Assembly: GCA_021798015.1 (NCBI GenBank)
Contig: JAJZYP010000011.1
Location: forward strand, 1-34,016
Direction: 5' to 3'
DNA length: 34,016 nt
Origin: a bacterium
GTDB taxonomy: Bacteria > SZUA-79 > Acidulodesulfobacterales > Acidulodesulfobacteraceae
A model generated the notes under the pieces. That model made no database searches and was not told where the DNA came from. It worked only from the letters and a program-made list of their open reading frames with translations. Positions within the stretch are counted from its first letter, which is position 1. Each line of letters starts with the position of its first letter. Positions 1-8,350 of this stretch are shown here, in pieces. Both the position numbers and the translations under genes were made by a program.

Positions 1-1
1 A

Positions 2-1387
2 AGATATAATAGAAATTTTAAAATTGTTCCTGATCTTGCAAAATCATGGAAAATCAGTAACGGCGGAAAAACTATAACCTTTTATCTTCGTCATAACATA
101 TACTGGCAAGACGGTCATAAATTTAGCGCAAGGGATGTCCTTTTTACCTACCGTTTAATGATAAATCCCGAAACCCCAACCCCTTATGGCGCGGAATACC
201 TTAAGGTTTATAAAGCAAAAATTATCGGAAAGTATATTTTTCAGGTAACCTATAAAAAACCCTACGCCCCGGCTTTATCTTCATGGGGGTTAAGCATATT
301 ACCCGAACACTTGCTTAAGGGGAAAAACCTTTTGACTACAAAGTTAAGAAGCCACCCGATTGGCACAGGTCCTTATGAGTTTTATAAATGGATTCACGGA
401 TATGAGATAATATTAAAAGCAAATCCGCGTTATTTTATGGGGGCGCCCCATATAAAACGGCTAATTTATAAAATAGTTCCAGATTCTTCCACAATGTTTC
501 TGATGCTTAAATCAAACGGCATAGACTATATGGGTTTAACCCCGCTTCAATTTAGATATGAAACGGGCGGCAAAAAATTCAATTCACGCTATAAAAAATA
601 TATCCATCCATCCTTAAGCTTTACTTTTTTAGGCTATAACCTTTTAGACCCGCTTTTTAAAAGCGTAAAAGTTAGACAGGCTTTAAGTTATGCGATAAAC
701 AAAAAAGAAATAATTAAGGGAGCGCTTTTGGGGTTGGGTATAAAATGTTATGGACCGTTTATGCCGGGGACATATTTTTATAATAAAAATGTTAAAAAAT
801 ACGGATATAACCCTCATAAAGCGCTGCAACTTTTGAATAAAAAAGGATGGCACCTTAAAAACGGAATTCTGGAAAAAGGCGGCAGATCTTTTAAATTTAC
901 GATTTTAACCCCGCAGGGAAATCCGGAACGATTAGCATCCGCGGAAATCATCCAACAAAATCTTAAAAAAGTAGGCATTCGGGTTGGTATAAGGGTGATG
1001 GAGTGGACATCTTTAATATCCGAATTTATTATGAAAAAAAGATTTCAAAGCGTCCTGCTCGGGTTCACTATTACCCCTGACCCTTATGACAACGCATCCA
1101 TATTTATGGGCTCTAATATAGTCCCGAAGGGTTTAAATTTTACATCGTTTAACAACCCTAAGATAGACAGTCTATTCAGAAAAGCACGCTCAACATTTAA
1201 TTTAAAAAAACAAAAAAAATATTACTTCGAAATTCAAAGGTTAATCGCAAAAGAAGAACCTTACACTTTCCTATATATCCCCTATGCGATGCCCGTGGTA
1301 AAAAACAGCATTAAAGGGATAAAACCTGCCCCTGCAGGCATCGGATATAATATAAGAAAATGGTATTATATTAATTTCAGTTATTAA
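2..1387 (+). CDS. ABC transporter solute-binding protein, family 5 (oligopeptide/dipeptide/nickel type), 5' truncated by window
   Basis: This is the extracytoplasmic binding protein of an ABC importer of the SBP_bac_5 family (OppA/DppA/NikA relatives), which hands a peptide-like ligand to a membrane permease. The frame is open to the window edge, and the residues before the first ATG (158) are family-typical: VPDLAKSW, then ITFYLRHNIYWQDG, then FSARDVLFTYRL. The gene therefore starts outside the window and position 158 is not its start. Further family marks are GTGPYEFYKW, the VRQALSYAINKKEI segment and a C-terminal ligand lobe ending KWYYINFSY. No permease or ATPase gene follows; moaC begins 30 bases downstream behind a G-rich Shine-Dalgarno, so the two may be co-transcribed. 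The ligand cannot be read from the sequence. Confidence 0.88.
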   Translation, partial: RYNRNFKIVPDLAKSWKISNGGKTITFYLRHNIYWQDGHKFSARDVLFTYRLMINPETPTPYGAEYLKVYKAKIIGKYIFQVTYKKPYAPALSSWGLSILPEHLLKGKNLLTTKLRSHPIGTGPYEFYKWIHGYEIILKANPRYFMGAPHIKRLIYKIVPDSSTMFLMLKSNGIDYMGLTPLQFRYETGGKKFNSRYKKYIHPSLSFTFLGYNLLDPLFKSVKVRQALSYAINKKEIIKGALLGLGIKCYGPFMPGTYFYNKNVKKYGYNPHKALQLLNKKGWHLKNGILEKGGRSFKFTILTPQGNPERLASAEIIQQNLKKVGIRVGIRVMEWTSLISEFIMKKRFQSVLLGFTITPDPYDNASIFMGSNIVPKGLNFTSFNNPKIDSLFRKARSTFNLKKQKKYYFEIQRLIAKEEPYTFLYIPYAMPVVKNSIKGIKPAPAGIGYNIRKWYYINFSY

Positions 1388-1417
1388 ATTAAATAAATAA
1401 GGGGGGGATAATAAATT

Positions 1418-1933
1418 ATGAAAAAAAATTTAAAGCTAACCCATCTCGATGAAAAGGGAATGCCAAAGATGGTCGATGTTTCTCAAAAAGCGGACACCGT
1501 CAGGATTGCTTCCGCCCATGCAAAGGTATCGATGTCAAAGGAGGCATTTAACCTTGCGGTAAGCAAAGGCGGCAAAAAGGGAGATGTGTTTGGAACAGCT
1601 AAAATTGCCGGCATTATGGCCGCAAAAAAAACTTCGGAGTTAATTCCTTTATGTCATCCTTTAAATATCGAAGGCTGCGACATTACTTTTGACCCCGATG
1701 AGAAAGAAAATACGATAATTATAATCTCTACGGTAAAAATATCCGGTAAAACAGGGGTAGAAATGGAAAGCTTGACGGCATCGTCCGTTGCCGCTTTAAC
1801 TATTTACGACATGTTAAAAGCCGTTGATAAATCAATCGAAATATCGGAAATATATCTTATTCGGAAAGAGGGTGGAAAAAGCGGATTATACACGAGGAGA
1901 AAAGAAAAAGGTGTCCAAGAAAAAGGTGTCTGA
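1418..1933 (+). CDS. moaC: Cyclic pyranopterin monophosphate synthase MoaC
   Basis: MoaC converts 3',8-cyclo-dihydro-GTP (the MoaA product) to cyclic pyranopterin monophosphate, the first stable molybdopterin precursor, in the cytoplasm. The protein (171 aa, E. coli 161) keeps the hallmark blocks: LIPLCHPL near residue 86, VEMESLTASSVAALTIYDM and the active-site region DMLKAVDK, then GGKSG. The start ATG follows a run of seven G that can serve as Shine-Dalgarno. The C terminus carries a non-family tail, KEKGVQEKGV, made by an in-frame 15-base tandem duplication that also forms the left arm of the terminator. The other cofactor genes (moaA, moeA, mobA, mobB) lie on the opposite strand from 5.2 to 12.6 kb; moaD, moaE and mog are not in the window. 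Confidence 0.96.
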   Translation: MKKNLKLTHLDEKGMPKMVDVSQKADTVRIASAHAKVSMSKEAFNLAVSKGGKKGDVFGTAKIAGIMAAKKTSELIPLCHPLNIEGCDITFDPDEKENTIIIISTVKISGKTGVEMESLTASSVAALTIYDMLKAVDKSIEISEIYLIRKEGGKSGLYTRRKEKGVQEKGV

Positions 1934-1954
1934 TTTAAAATCAGACACCTTTTT
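1920..1954. terminator. Convergent bidirectional terminator between moaC and argC
   Basis: A perfect 15-bp stem (arms 1920-1934 and 1940-1954) with a 5-base loop ends in T5 on the plus strand and, being flanked by A5, in T5 on the minus strand. It overlaps the moaC stop codon and lies 8 bases from the argC stop, so one hairpin can end both convergent transcripts. Confidence 0.85.
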
Positions 1955-1961
1955 CCCACAA

Positions 1962-3062
1962 TTACGGAAAGGGTGAATATTCGGCAATTCCGAAATCAGG
2001 CTCCAAATTAAACATAAGATTCATATTTTGGAGGGCTTGGAGTGAAGCGCCCTTTCCAAGATTATCTATTACGCTAAAAATCTTTAAAAATCCTTCCTCG
2101 CCCTTATTTTTGCCCGCTTCAAATGCTATATGACAATTATTAGAATAAATAACATTTTTGATATCGCAATTTTGAACGCTTTCCAATATGGAAACAAATG
2201 GGCTATCACTGTAAAAATCGTTATATATGGTAAAAATATCCCCTTCGGAAATATCATCTTTCAGTTTTAAATATATCGTGGTTAGTATCCCCCTTACAAC
2301 AGGAACCATATGGGGGGTAAATAAAACTTTGGGCGAAATACCCTCTTTCTGTTTATTATTAGCTAAAAAAGCGGCGGTTATTTTTTCTTTAATTTCCGGC
2401 ATATGCCTGTGCGACCAAACATTGTAGGCTTTAACGGAATTTTCCGTCTCGCAGAAAAGGTTTGATAACTTTAAACCGCGCCCGGCGCCTGAAATCCCCG
2501 ATAGGGCGTCAATTATAACAAGATTGTTTAAGTCAACGGCGTCTTTAAAGAAAAGGGGGAGCAACGGCAAAAGAGCGCCTGTTGGATAACAGCCCGGATT
2601 GGCAACAAATTGAGAATTTTTTATTTTTTCATAAAAGACATCGCTAAGACCGTAAATAAACTTAGAATTTAAATCGGCAAAATTATGTTTCTCATAAAAT
2701 TCTTCATAAATCTTTAAATCGTCAAACCTGAAATCCGCTCCTATATCCACGATTTTAACTTTATTATTTTTTTTGAAAATATCAGGGATGAGTTTGGAGC
2801 TTTGTCCGTGCGGCAGACAAAAAAATACTATATCGGATGACGAGGAGATAAAATCCTCATCGTAAGCGCTAAATAATAGATTTGAAATTGAATTTTTTTT
2901 TGATTGGGGCTTTGCGAATATGGGAAAAACCTCCGACATTTTTTTCCCCGAAAAACTTTTGGATGTTATACATGATATGGAAACATCCTGCCTTAAAGAC
3001 AGGGCATACGTTAAATAAACGCCGCTATAACCAGAGGCGCCTACAACAGAGACTTTTATCAT
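1962..3062 (-). CDS. argC: N-acetyl-gamma-glutamyl-phosphate reductase
   Basis: ArgC reduces N-acetyl-glutamyl phosphate to N-acetylglutamate semialdehyde with NADPH, the third step of arginine biosynthesis. The 366-residue protein has the N-terminal nucleotide-binding start VVGASGYSGVYL, the family-defining active-site cysteine in NPGCYPTGALLPL (about residue 158), the block DALSGISGAGRG, and a late catalytic-domain histidine segment VWSHRHMPEI. Length is normal. The proposed ATG at 3062 has no clear Shine-Dalgarno, but the protein begins exactly where the Rossmann fold should. It lies 73 bases after the rpsI stop on the same strand. No other arg gene is in the window. Confidence 0.95.
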   Translation of the reverse strand: MIKVSVVGASGYSGVYLTYALSLRQDVSISCITSKSFSGKKMSEVFPIFAKPQSKKNSISNLLFSAYDEDFISSSSDIVFFCLPHGQSSKLIPDIFKKNNKVKIVDIGADFRFDDLKIYEEFYEKHNFADLNSKFIYGLSDVFYEKIKNSQFVANPGCYPTGALLPLLPLFFKDAVDLNNLVIIDALSGISGAGRGLKLSNLFCETENSVKAYNVWSHRHMPEIKEKITAAFLANNKQKEGISPKVLFTPHMVPVVRGILTTIYLKLKDDISEGDIFTIYNDFYSDSPFVSILESVQNCDIKNVIYSNNCHIAFEAGKNKGEEGFLKIFSVIDNLGKGASLQALQNMNLMFNLEPDFGIAEYSPFP

Positions 3063-3118
3063 TATATATTAAGATAAGTTACACTCCGAATTTTCAAAGA
3101 TTAATAAACAAGATCTGG

Positions 3119-3140
3119 TAAAAATGATAAGAAAATTATC
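3119..3140 (-). terminator. Weak hairpin at the end of rplM-rpsI
   Basis: A 5-bp stem (3126-3130 with 3136-3140) that includes the rpsI stop is followed on the minus strand by T5 (3120-3124). The stem is short and AT-rich, so termination may be partial and argC may receive read-through. Confidence 0.35.
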
Positions 3141-3531
3141 TTTTTGAAAACTGAAATCTTGCCCGAGCCGCTTTTTGACCATATTTTTTCCTTTCTTTTA
3201 CCCTCGAATCTCTTGTAAGCATAGAGGCTTTTGCAAGAGTCTCCTTTATGTCGGGATTAATTAAAAGAATAGCCTTTGCAAGAGCAAGCTTTATAGCGCC
3301 CGCCTGTCCGCTTAATCCCCCACCAACAACATTGACATAAATATCGAATTTATTTTCTATTGGATAAAATGCTAAGGGTCTTGTGGCAATCACCCTTAAA
3401 CTTTCAAGAGGAAAATATTTATCGAAATCCCTTCCGTTAATTATAATCTTTCCTGTCCCTTCTTTAAAATATACTCTTGCTATCCCTGTTTTTCTTTTTC
3501 CAACCGCATGTATAACACTTTTTTTTACCAT
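3136..3531 (-). CDS. rpsI: 30S ribosomal protein S9 (uS9)
   Basis: S9 is a small-subunit protein whose basic C-terminal tail reaches the P-site tRNA. The sequence has the family blocks AVGKRKTGIARVYF, a GGGLSGQAGAIKLALAKA helix, LTRDSRVKERKKYGQKAARARFQFSKR-type tail split here by its conserved Lys/Arg cluster, and the terminal SKR. A longer frame starts with TTG at 3537, but the ATG at 3531 is preferred because an AGG lies 10 bases before it and the product then starts at the usual MVKK position. It forms the usual two-gene operon with rplM, 64 bases upstream. Confidence 0.97.
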   Translation of the reverse strand: MVKKSVIHAVGKRKTGIARVYFKEGTGKIIINGRDFDKYFPLESLRVIATRPLAFYPIENKFDIYVNVVGGGLSGQAGAIKLALAKAILLINPDIKETLAKASMLTRDSRVKERKKYGQKAARARFQFSKR

Positions 3532-3595
3532 AATCAAAGTACCTATTTATTTTTATTTTTTTGTAATAAATTTAATAAAGATTATAATATATTCA

Positions 3596-4003
3596 TCACC
3601 TTATTATTTCAAGTTTTACGGGCTGTTGAGCCGTATGCGGATGATTTTCGTCAGAATAAATTTTAATTTTTTTAAGGAGGGCATCCGAAAGCCTGTTTTT
3701 AGGAAGCATTCCCTTTACGGCCTGTAAAATCGGATATGTCGGATCCTTTTTAACCATATCTTTATAATTATATGTCTTGAGTCCCCCTGGATATCCGCTA
3801 TGAAAATTATATTCCTTATTATCCGTTTTTTTACCGGTCAATTTGGCTTTAGAGGCATTGATAACGATAACAAAATCCCCATTGTCGCTATAAGACGTCC
3901 AGTCTGGTTTATCCTTGCCCATCAGCTTATTGGCGGCAAAGCTCGCAACCCTTCCCAAACTAACACCCTTTGCATCTATTAATACCCATTTGCTTTCCGC
4001 CAT
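3596..4003 (-). CDS. rplM: 50S ribosomal protein L13 (uL13)
   Basis: L13 is an early-assembling large-subunit protein. The sequence shows KWVLIDAKGVSLGRVASFAANKL at the N terminus (first block of the family), GDFVIVINASKAKLTGKK and the VKGMLPKN-RLSDALLKK block, ending in an HPHTAQQP segment. The ATG at 4003 is chosen over the longer frame (4045) because a perfect GGAGGT lies at 4014-4019 and the family starts here; this gives 135 aa against about 142 in E. coli. It is the promoter-proximal gene of rplM-rpsI. Confidence 0.97.
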   Translation of the reverse strand: MAESKWVLIDAKGVSLGRVASFAANKLMGKDKPDWTSYSDNGDFVIVINASKAKLTGKKTDNKEYNFHSGYPGGLKTYNYKDMVKKDPTYPILQAVKGMLPKNRLSDALLKKIKIYSDENHPHTAQQPVKLEIIR

Positions 4004-4065
4004 ATTTATTGTTACCTCCAAAGCTTTATATAATTTTAATCTCAATTTTATACAATAAAAATGTT

Positions 4066-4094
4066 ATTATCTAATAAATTCACTTTTTTGTCAA
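4066..4094 (-). promoter_or_regulatory. Sigma-70-type promoter of rplM-rpsI
   Basis: Read on the minus strand: TTGACA (4089-4094), a 17-base spacer, then GATAAT (4066-4071). The -35 box is consensus and the -10 has one mismatch. It overlaps the last codon of the upstream ferredoxin gene and gives a leader of about 55 bases before rplM, so the ribosomal operon does not depend on the molybdenum gene run. Confidence 0.75.
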
Positions 4095-5203
4095 GGAATT
4101 TTTTGGTTTTGTAAAAGTAAGACCTTCTCTTTCGAGATTTCGTTTAAATTTTTTGCCTTATACATCCTAACAGCTCCAAAATTGCATATGTCTTTACATA
4201 AGTTGCACCCGGTACATAAAAACGGTTCCAGTAATATTTTGCTTTTTTTATAGCTTAAAGCGCCGGTTGGACACAATTCCCAACAATTTCCGCAAAAAAC
4301 ACAATTTTTATTTAGTTTCGGAAGTTTTATATTTAGTAAAGCCATTAAATCTTCATTGTTTTTTAAAAAAAGAAAAATGCCCTTTCGCTTTTTAAGAAAA
4401 AGTTTATTGATTTTTTTATCATTTTTATTACCCAAATCTATATAATTAGAATAAAGCTCCGAAAAGGGTAAATCATCTATGGATAAATCCTGAGCAAATT
4501 TTTTTGTGCTATTTTTAATACCTTTAAAATAATTTTTAAAAAACTCCCTTCTGTCCAAAGCTTCATCTTTTTTATCATTATCACGGTTATCCTTAGCGTC
4601 TGTTTTTATACTATCACCGGTTTTATTATCATTATTTTTTAAAGCGTCTAAAAATGAACCGGCATCAAACTCATTAATGTTTATCTCTTTGAAATTTTCC
4701 TCTCTATTCAAAAATCCGGCTATTTCTTTCACCCTTTTAATAGTTTTGTTATGAAAATAACTATATTTACACGAATTACAATCTCCTGTAATAAAAAATA
4801 AATTATTTCCTTCTTTTAGGATGGTAATTATATTTAAGGTATCTACCTCATAAATACATTTAATTTTTTCATTAATTTTTTCTATTTTTGTTTTGGAGCA
4901 AAAATAGTATATGTTATTATTTATTGTCAGATGTTTTTTTAGCTCCTCACCATTTTTTCGTTTAACATCAAACACATAATTGGGGCATATATACAGGCAG
5001 GCATTACAATTTGTGCATGTTTTTAGAATTTCTATTCTATTATCCGATATATTTATCGACAATTCAGGACATCTATTAACACATTCATAACAACTCGCCA
5101 TCGGACTTTTTAGCCTGACACAATAATTCTCATTAATAGATATGCCCTCATCATTACTATTTAAAAATTTTTCTAATAAATTAAAAAGGTTTATCGGGTT
5201 CAT
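4091..5203 (-). CDS. Polyferredoxin-like 4Fe-4S protein with four cluster motifs
   Basis: Predicted soluble electron carrier, 370 aa. Two cysteine motifs sit in the N-terminal 80 residues (CYECVNRCPEL and CTNCNACLYICP) and two near the C terminus (CVFCGNCWELCP and CTGCNLCKDICN), enough for about four clusters. Between them lie a cysteine-containing segment with ITGDCNSCKYSYF and a long polar, lysine/asparagine-rich linker that ends in RREFFKNYF. No signal peptide or membrane helix is visible. It follows mobB by 5 bases and ends the molybdenum-related gene run, so it may serve the molybdoenzyme or cofactor pathway; that role is inferred from position only. I do not recognise a named family for the whole chain. 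Confidence 0.75.
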   Translation of the reverse strand: MNPINLFNLLEKFLNSNDEGISINENYCVRLKSPMASCYECVNRCPELSINISDNRIEILKTCTNCNACLYICPNYVFDVKRKNGEELKKHLTINNNIYYFCSKTKIEKINEKIKCIYEVDTLNIITILKEGNNLFFITGDCNSCKYSYFHNKTIKRVKEIAGFLNREENFKEININEFDAGSFLDALKNNDNKTGDSIKTDAKDNRDNDKKDEALDRREFFKNYFKGIKNSTKKFAQDLSIDDLPFSELYSNYIDLGNKNDKKINKLFLKKRKGIFLFLKNNEDLMALLNIKLPKLNKNCVFCGNCWELCPTGALSYKKSKILLEPFLCTGCNLCKDICNFGAVRMYKAKNLNEISKEKVLLLQNQKIP

Positions 5204-5208
5204 GATAT

Positions 5209-5775
5209 TTAAACACTTATTACCTTTTTTTCAATAAAATCGGCAATCTTTTTTGCATCGTTTATATCTATTTGCGGTATTTTTAAATCTTTAATAAAAC
5301 CGTCCCCGCAAACAAGAATTAAATTTGGGTCATTTATATATTTAAGTTTCATACATGGGTTGACCTCCTTTCTAAAAAGCTCGATCTTAGGTATGCTTAG
5401 GTTCTTAAATCCTTCTATTATGACTACGTCGGAGCCGCTAAAAAATTTTAAGACCGTATCTTTAATTCCGCGCGGTGTTTCTATATCGCTAAAAAAAGCC
5501 ATCTTTTTTTCCGAAAGAAGCATAGTTGAAAATGCGCCTGCATTTTTATGTCTCCATGAATCTTTTCCCGGAAAATCGACCGCAAAGTCATGGTCGGTAT
5601 GTTTTATCGATGATACTTTATAACCTCTGCCTGCTAAAATTTTTATAATCTTTTCGATTAATGTAGTTTTACCCGTGCCTGATTTGGCAATAAACGAAAC
5701 AATTTTCGGGCTTTTTCCTGTATTATTGATATTTGTGTTATCTTTTGTCATAACCTTAGTTTTAGACGAATTCAC
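5209..5775 (-). CDS. mobB: Molybdopterin-guanine dinucleotide biosynthesis protein MobB
   Basis: MobB is a small P-loop GTPase that assists MobA in making the bis-MGD form of the cofactor, the form used by DMSO-reductase-family enzymes. The Walker A motif AKSGTGKTTLIEKI lies at about residues 30-43, followed by SIKHTDHDFAVDFPGKDSWRH and VVIIEGFKN, all family-typical. Length 188 aa is normal. The start is uncertain: a GTG at 5775 overlaps the dusB stop by 14 bases, while an ATG lies at 5751; neither has an ideal Shine-Dalgarno. Overlap with dusB suggests translational coupling. Confidence 0.92.
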   Translation of the reverse strand: MNSSKTKVMTKDNTNINNTGKSPKIVSFIAKSGTGKTTLIEKIIKILAGRGYKVSSIKHTDHDFAVDFPGKDSWRHKNAGAFSTMLLSEKKMAFFSDIETPRGIKDTVLKFFSGSDVVIIEGFKNLSIPKIELFRKEVNPCMKLKYINDPNLILVCGDGFIKDLKIPQIDINDAKKIADFIEKKVISV

Positions 5776-6730
5776 CTTCGTCAGTTATCATTTTCAATAT
5801 ATTTACTATCTCTTTTTCATTTTGAGCATTATTAACCTCACATCTTAAACCCTTTGACCCCCTAAATCCCCTTAAAAAGCTGTACAGATGGGGCCTTATG
5901 AGTTTATGCCCTCTTTCTTTACCGTAAAACAGGTTCATTTCTTCCATAAGTTCTATGATTATGTCTGTTTTTAGCTTAATACCTATTAAATCTTTTTTTG
6001 TAGGCGGACTATTAGCATCCAAATATTCCGTAAATATCCACGGTTTACCGATTGCGCCCCTTGCAAACATAACGCCATCCACACCTGTGGAGCTTTTTAT
6101 TTTTATAGCGTCATCCACGGTAAAAATATCTCCGCTTGCATACACTGGAATAGTTACCACATCCTTAAGTTTTTTAGTCAACGAGTGGTCTGCAATTCCT
6201 CCGAACATCAATGACCTGGTTCTTGGATGAAAAAATACGGCATCAACACCAAAGGATTCGGCAGTCTTACCGATTTCTATAAAATTTATAGAATTATCAT
6301 CAAATCCGCTTCTAACCTTAATCGTAAAAATAGAATCTTTAATTGCCTGCCTGACGGCTTTAACGATAAGAGAAAATTCTTTAGTATCTTTTAAAATTGC
6401 GCTTCCCGCTCCGGTCTTCACCACTTTTTTAACGGGACAGCCCATATTAATATCAATAACTTTAAAACCGATACCTTCTGCTTTTTTAGCGGCTTGAGCT
6501 AAAATCTCAGGGCTACTTCCAAAAAGTTGGATTCCGGTCTTTTTAATATCTTTTCCTGCTTCTGTTAATTCCAAAGTAGTTTTATCGTTGTGTAGAAAAC
6601 CGATTGCGCTGATCATTTCGGTAAAACAAAAATCAGCGCCGTATTTTAATGCTATTTTCCTGAAGGGATAGCCTGTTATACCTGCCATGGGGGCAAGAAT
6701 AGATTTGCCTACTATATTAATGTTAATCAT
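5762..6730 (-). CDS. dusB: tRNA-dihydrouridine synthase (DusB type)
   Basis: This flavoenzyme reduces uridines in the D-loop of tRNA using an FMN-containing TIM barrel. The protein has APMAGITGYPFRKIALKYGA at the N terminus, the catalytic cysteine in INMGCPVKKVVKTGAG (about residue 100), VRSGFDD, the phosphate-binding end ARGAIGKPWIF and a C-terminal RPHLYSFLRGFRG helix region that is typical of the DusB subgroup. Length 322 aa matches E. coli DusB (321). It has no link to molybdenum metabolism and sits as a housekeeping insert between the oxidoreductase operon and mobB, whose start overlaps its end. Confidence 0.94.
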   Translation of the reverse strand: MININIVGKSILAPMAGITGYPFRKIALKYGADFCFTEMISAIGFLHNDKTTLELTEAGKDIKKTGIQLFGSSPEILAQAAKKAEGIGFKVIDINMGCPVKKVVKTGAGSAILKDTKEFSLIVKAVRQAIKDSIFTIKVRSGFDDNSINFIEIGKTAESFGVDAVFFHPRTRSLMFGGIADHSLTKKLKDVVTIPVYASGDIFTVDDAIKIKSSTGVDGVMFARGAIGKPWIFTEYLDANSPPTKKDLIGIKLKTDIIIELMEEMNLFYGKERGHKLIRPHLYSFLRGFRGSKGLRCEVNNAQNEKEIVNILKMITDEGEFV

Positions 6731-6765
6731 TTTATATTATATATAAATAATAAATGGATAAGGAA

Positions 6766-7002
6766 TTAATTAGGGAAGCTTGCGGGGTTGTCGGCGGGAT
6801 ACAGACTCAAAGCGTAATTAAGGTATTTTATAAATTCTTCTTTTGTCGGCGCTTTTTTAACGCCTATATTAAAGATTTTTCTCTTTTTTTCATACCACTT
6901 GCCAAAATTTTCTTCGCTGACATCCCTGACCTCTAATAGCAATTGTTCTATTATTATGCTTAATCCCTCTTTGTTTTCGCTATTATCATTATTTTCATCC
7001 AT
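6766..7002 (-). CDS. Small acidic/basic hypothetical protein (78 aa)
   Basis: I do not recognise this protein. It is probably real: the ATG lies 3 bases after the stop of the FAD/NAD oxidoreductase gene, with GGAG at the right distance inside that gap region, so it should be translationally coupled. It starts with a polar acidic stretch (MDENNDNSENKEG), then predicted helices with IIEQLLLEVRDVSEENFGKWYEKKRK and a second helix KEEFIKYLNYALSLYP. No cysteines, no membrane segment. Position suggests an accessory or assembly role for the preceding oxidoreductase/ferredoxin pair; this is a guess from context. Confidence 0.6.
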   Translation of the reverse strand: MDENNDNSENKEGLSIIIEQLLLEVRDVSEENFGKWYEKKRKIFNIGVKKAPTKEEFIKYLNYALSLYPADNPASFPN

Positions 7003-7005
7003 ACA

Positions 7006-8334
7006 TTATCTCCAATTCGTTCTTGAAAATTCAGGTAAATCTTCAAAATCACCCCTTATGGCATATCCCTCGTTTATATTATATATCTCAAATTCATTAT
7101 CGATAACAAAGGAATATATGTTTCCGTTTAAAAATTCGTCTTTATATTTAAGACATTTTAAACCCTGCCTGATAATTGCGGATAATATTCCGCTTCCGGC
7201 AATATCCCCAAGTAAAATTGCCCCAACCAATACTTCGCCATCATAAACAAGCTTTCTATAAACCTTTTCGTCATCCTGAAACATATAAACCTTTTGAGAG
7301 TCATTGGCAGGATTGGTAAGTCCTATCGTTACAATAGGCAATCCATAAATCTCAACCGCATTTAGTCCCATCCCTCCCGGATACTCCCTGTAAACTCCAG
7401 CCATATTTGTGCCCGCCACCCTTCCTTCCTCGCATGCAAGCGGAACAATCGCAATGATATTTGGTCTTTTATTAATAACATCATAAATAACGACGGCATC
7501 CCCTCCTGCATAGACATCTTTCACGCTTGTCATCATTGTTTTATCGACAATAATACCCCTGTCTATCTTTACACCGCTGCCCTCGAGAAAACTAACATTG
7601 GGTCTAACACCCACGCCAACCACGACAATATCGGCAATAAGCTCTTTCCCGCTTTTCAAGATAACACTCACAGGATTACCCGATGCATCTAGATTAATTT
7701 TTGTAACAGTTTCACCTGTTGCAGTATCGATTCCATTCTCGTTTAACCTTTTTGCCGTAATATTTCCGGATATTTCATCTAATGCCAAACCCAAAACGCG
7801 AGGTAAAAGCTCCACAATAGTAACATGAAGACCTAATGCCTTTAAACCTTCCGACGCCTTTAATCCTATTAATCCGCCGCCGACAACTATGGCTTCTTTG
7901 TTTTTAGCCATTTTAGCGGCATTTTTCATCTTTTTCGCATCATCGAATTTTGTAAAGGTTCCCATCATTGGAGACTCAATATTAAACCCTTCGGTTGGGG
8001 GAACAAAAGGAACTCCCCCGGGTCCGATAAAAAGTTTATCATAATCGATTTTAGTTCCGTCCTCAATAATAACTTTTTTGGCGGCGGTATCAACCGAAAT
8101 CACTTTTTTCCCCAACATTGGTTTAAAGCTGTTTTTTTCATAATAGTCGTCATCTTTATACCAGATGGTTTCATCGGTTGTTTTCCCTTCTAAATAGTAA
8201 GAAATTAGCGGTCTTGCATAAGCCTTATAATTTTCATCGGATATGATCGTAACCTCTCCAGTTTTATCAAACCTTCTTATAGCATCGGCGCATGATAAGC
8301 CTGCGTACGAATTTCCAATAATAACATATTTCAT
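7006..8334 (-). CDS. FAD-dependent pyridine nucleotide oxidoreductase (CooF-associated FNOR / rubredoxin-reductase-like)
   Basis: Predicted cytoplasmic flavoprotein that moves electrons between NAD(P)H and an iron-sulfur partner. An FAD-binding beta-alpha-beta at the N terminus (YVIIGNSYAGLSCADAI), the segment YARPLISYYLEG, a second dinucleotide fold for NAD (VVGGGLIGLKASEGL, about residue 150) and the FAD-contacting DVYAGGDAV (about residue 275) define the family. It lacks the redox cysteine of NADH oxidases/CoA-disulfide reductases in the YxRP segment, so electrons probably pass on to a protein carrier. It begins 17 bases after the CooF-like ferredoxin gene with an AAGGGG Shine-Dalgarno, the same pairing often seen near CO dehydrogenase genes, though no CODH gene is here. 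Confidence 0.85.
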   Translation of the reverse strand: MKYVIIGNSYAGLSCADAIRRFDKTGEVTIISDENYKAYARPLISYYLEGKTTDETIWYKDDDYYEKNSFKPMLGKKVISVDTAAKKVIIEDGTKIDYDKLFIGPGGVPFVPPTEGFNIESPMMGTFTKFDDAKKMKNAAKMAKNKEAIVVGGGLIGLKASEGLKALGLHVTIVELLPRVLGLALDEISGNITAKRLNENGIDTATGETVTKINLDASGNPVSVILKSGKELIADIVVVGVGVRPNVSFLEGSGVKIDRGIIVDKTMMTSVKDVYAGGDAVVIYDVINKRPNIIAIVPLACEEGRVAGTNMAGVYREYPGGMGLNAVEIYGLPIVTIGLTNPANDSQKVYMFQDDEKVYRKLVYDGEVLVGAILLGDIAGSGILSAIIRQGLKCLKYKDEFLNGNIYSFVIDNEFEIYNINEGYAIRGDFEDLPEFSRTNWR

Positions 8335-8350
8335 AATCTAATCCCCTTTT

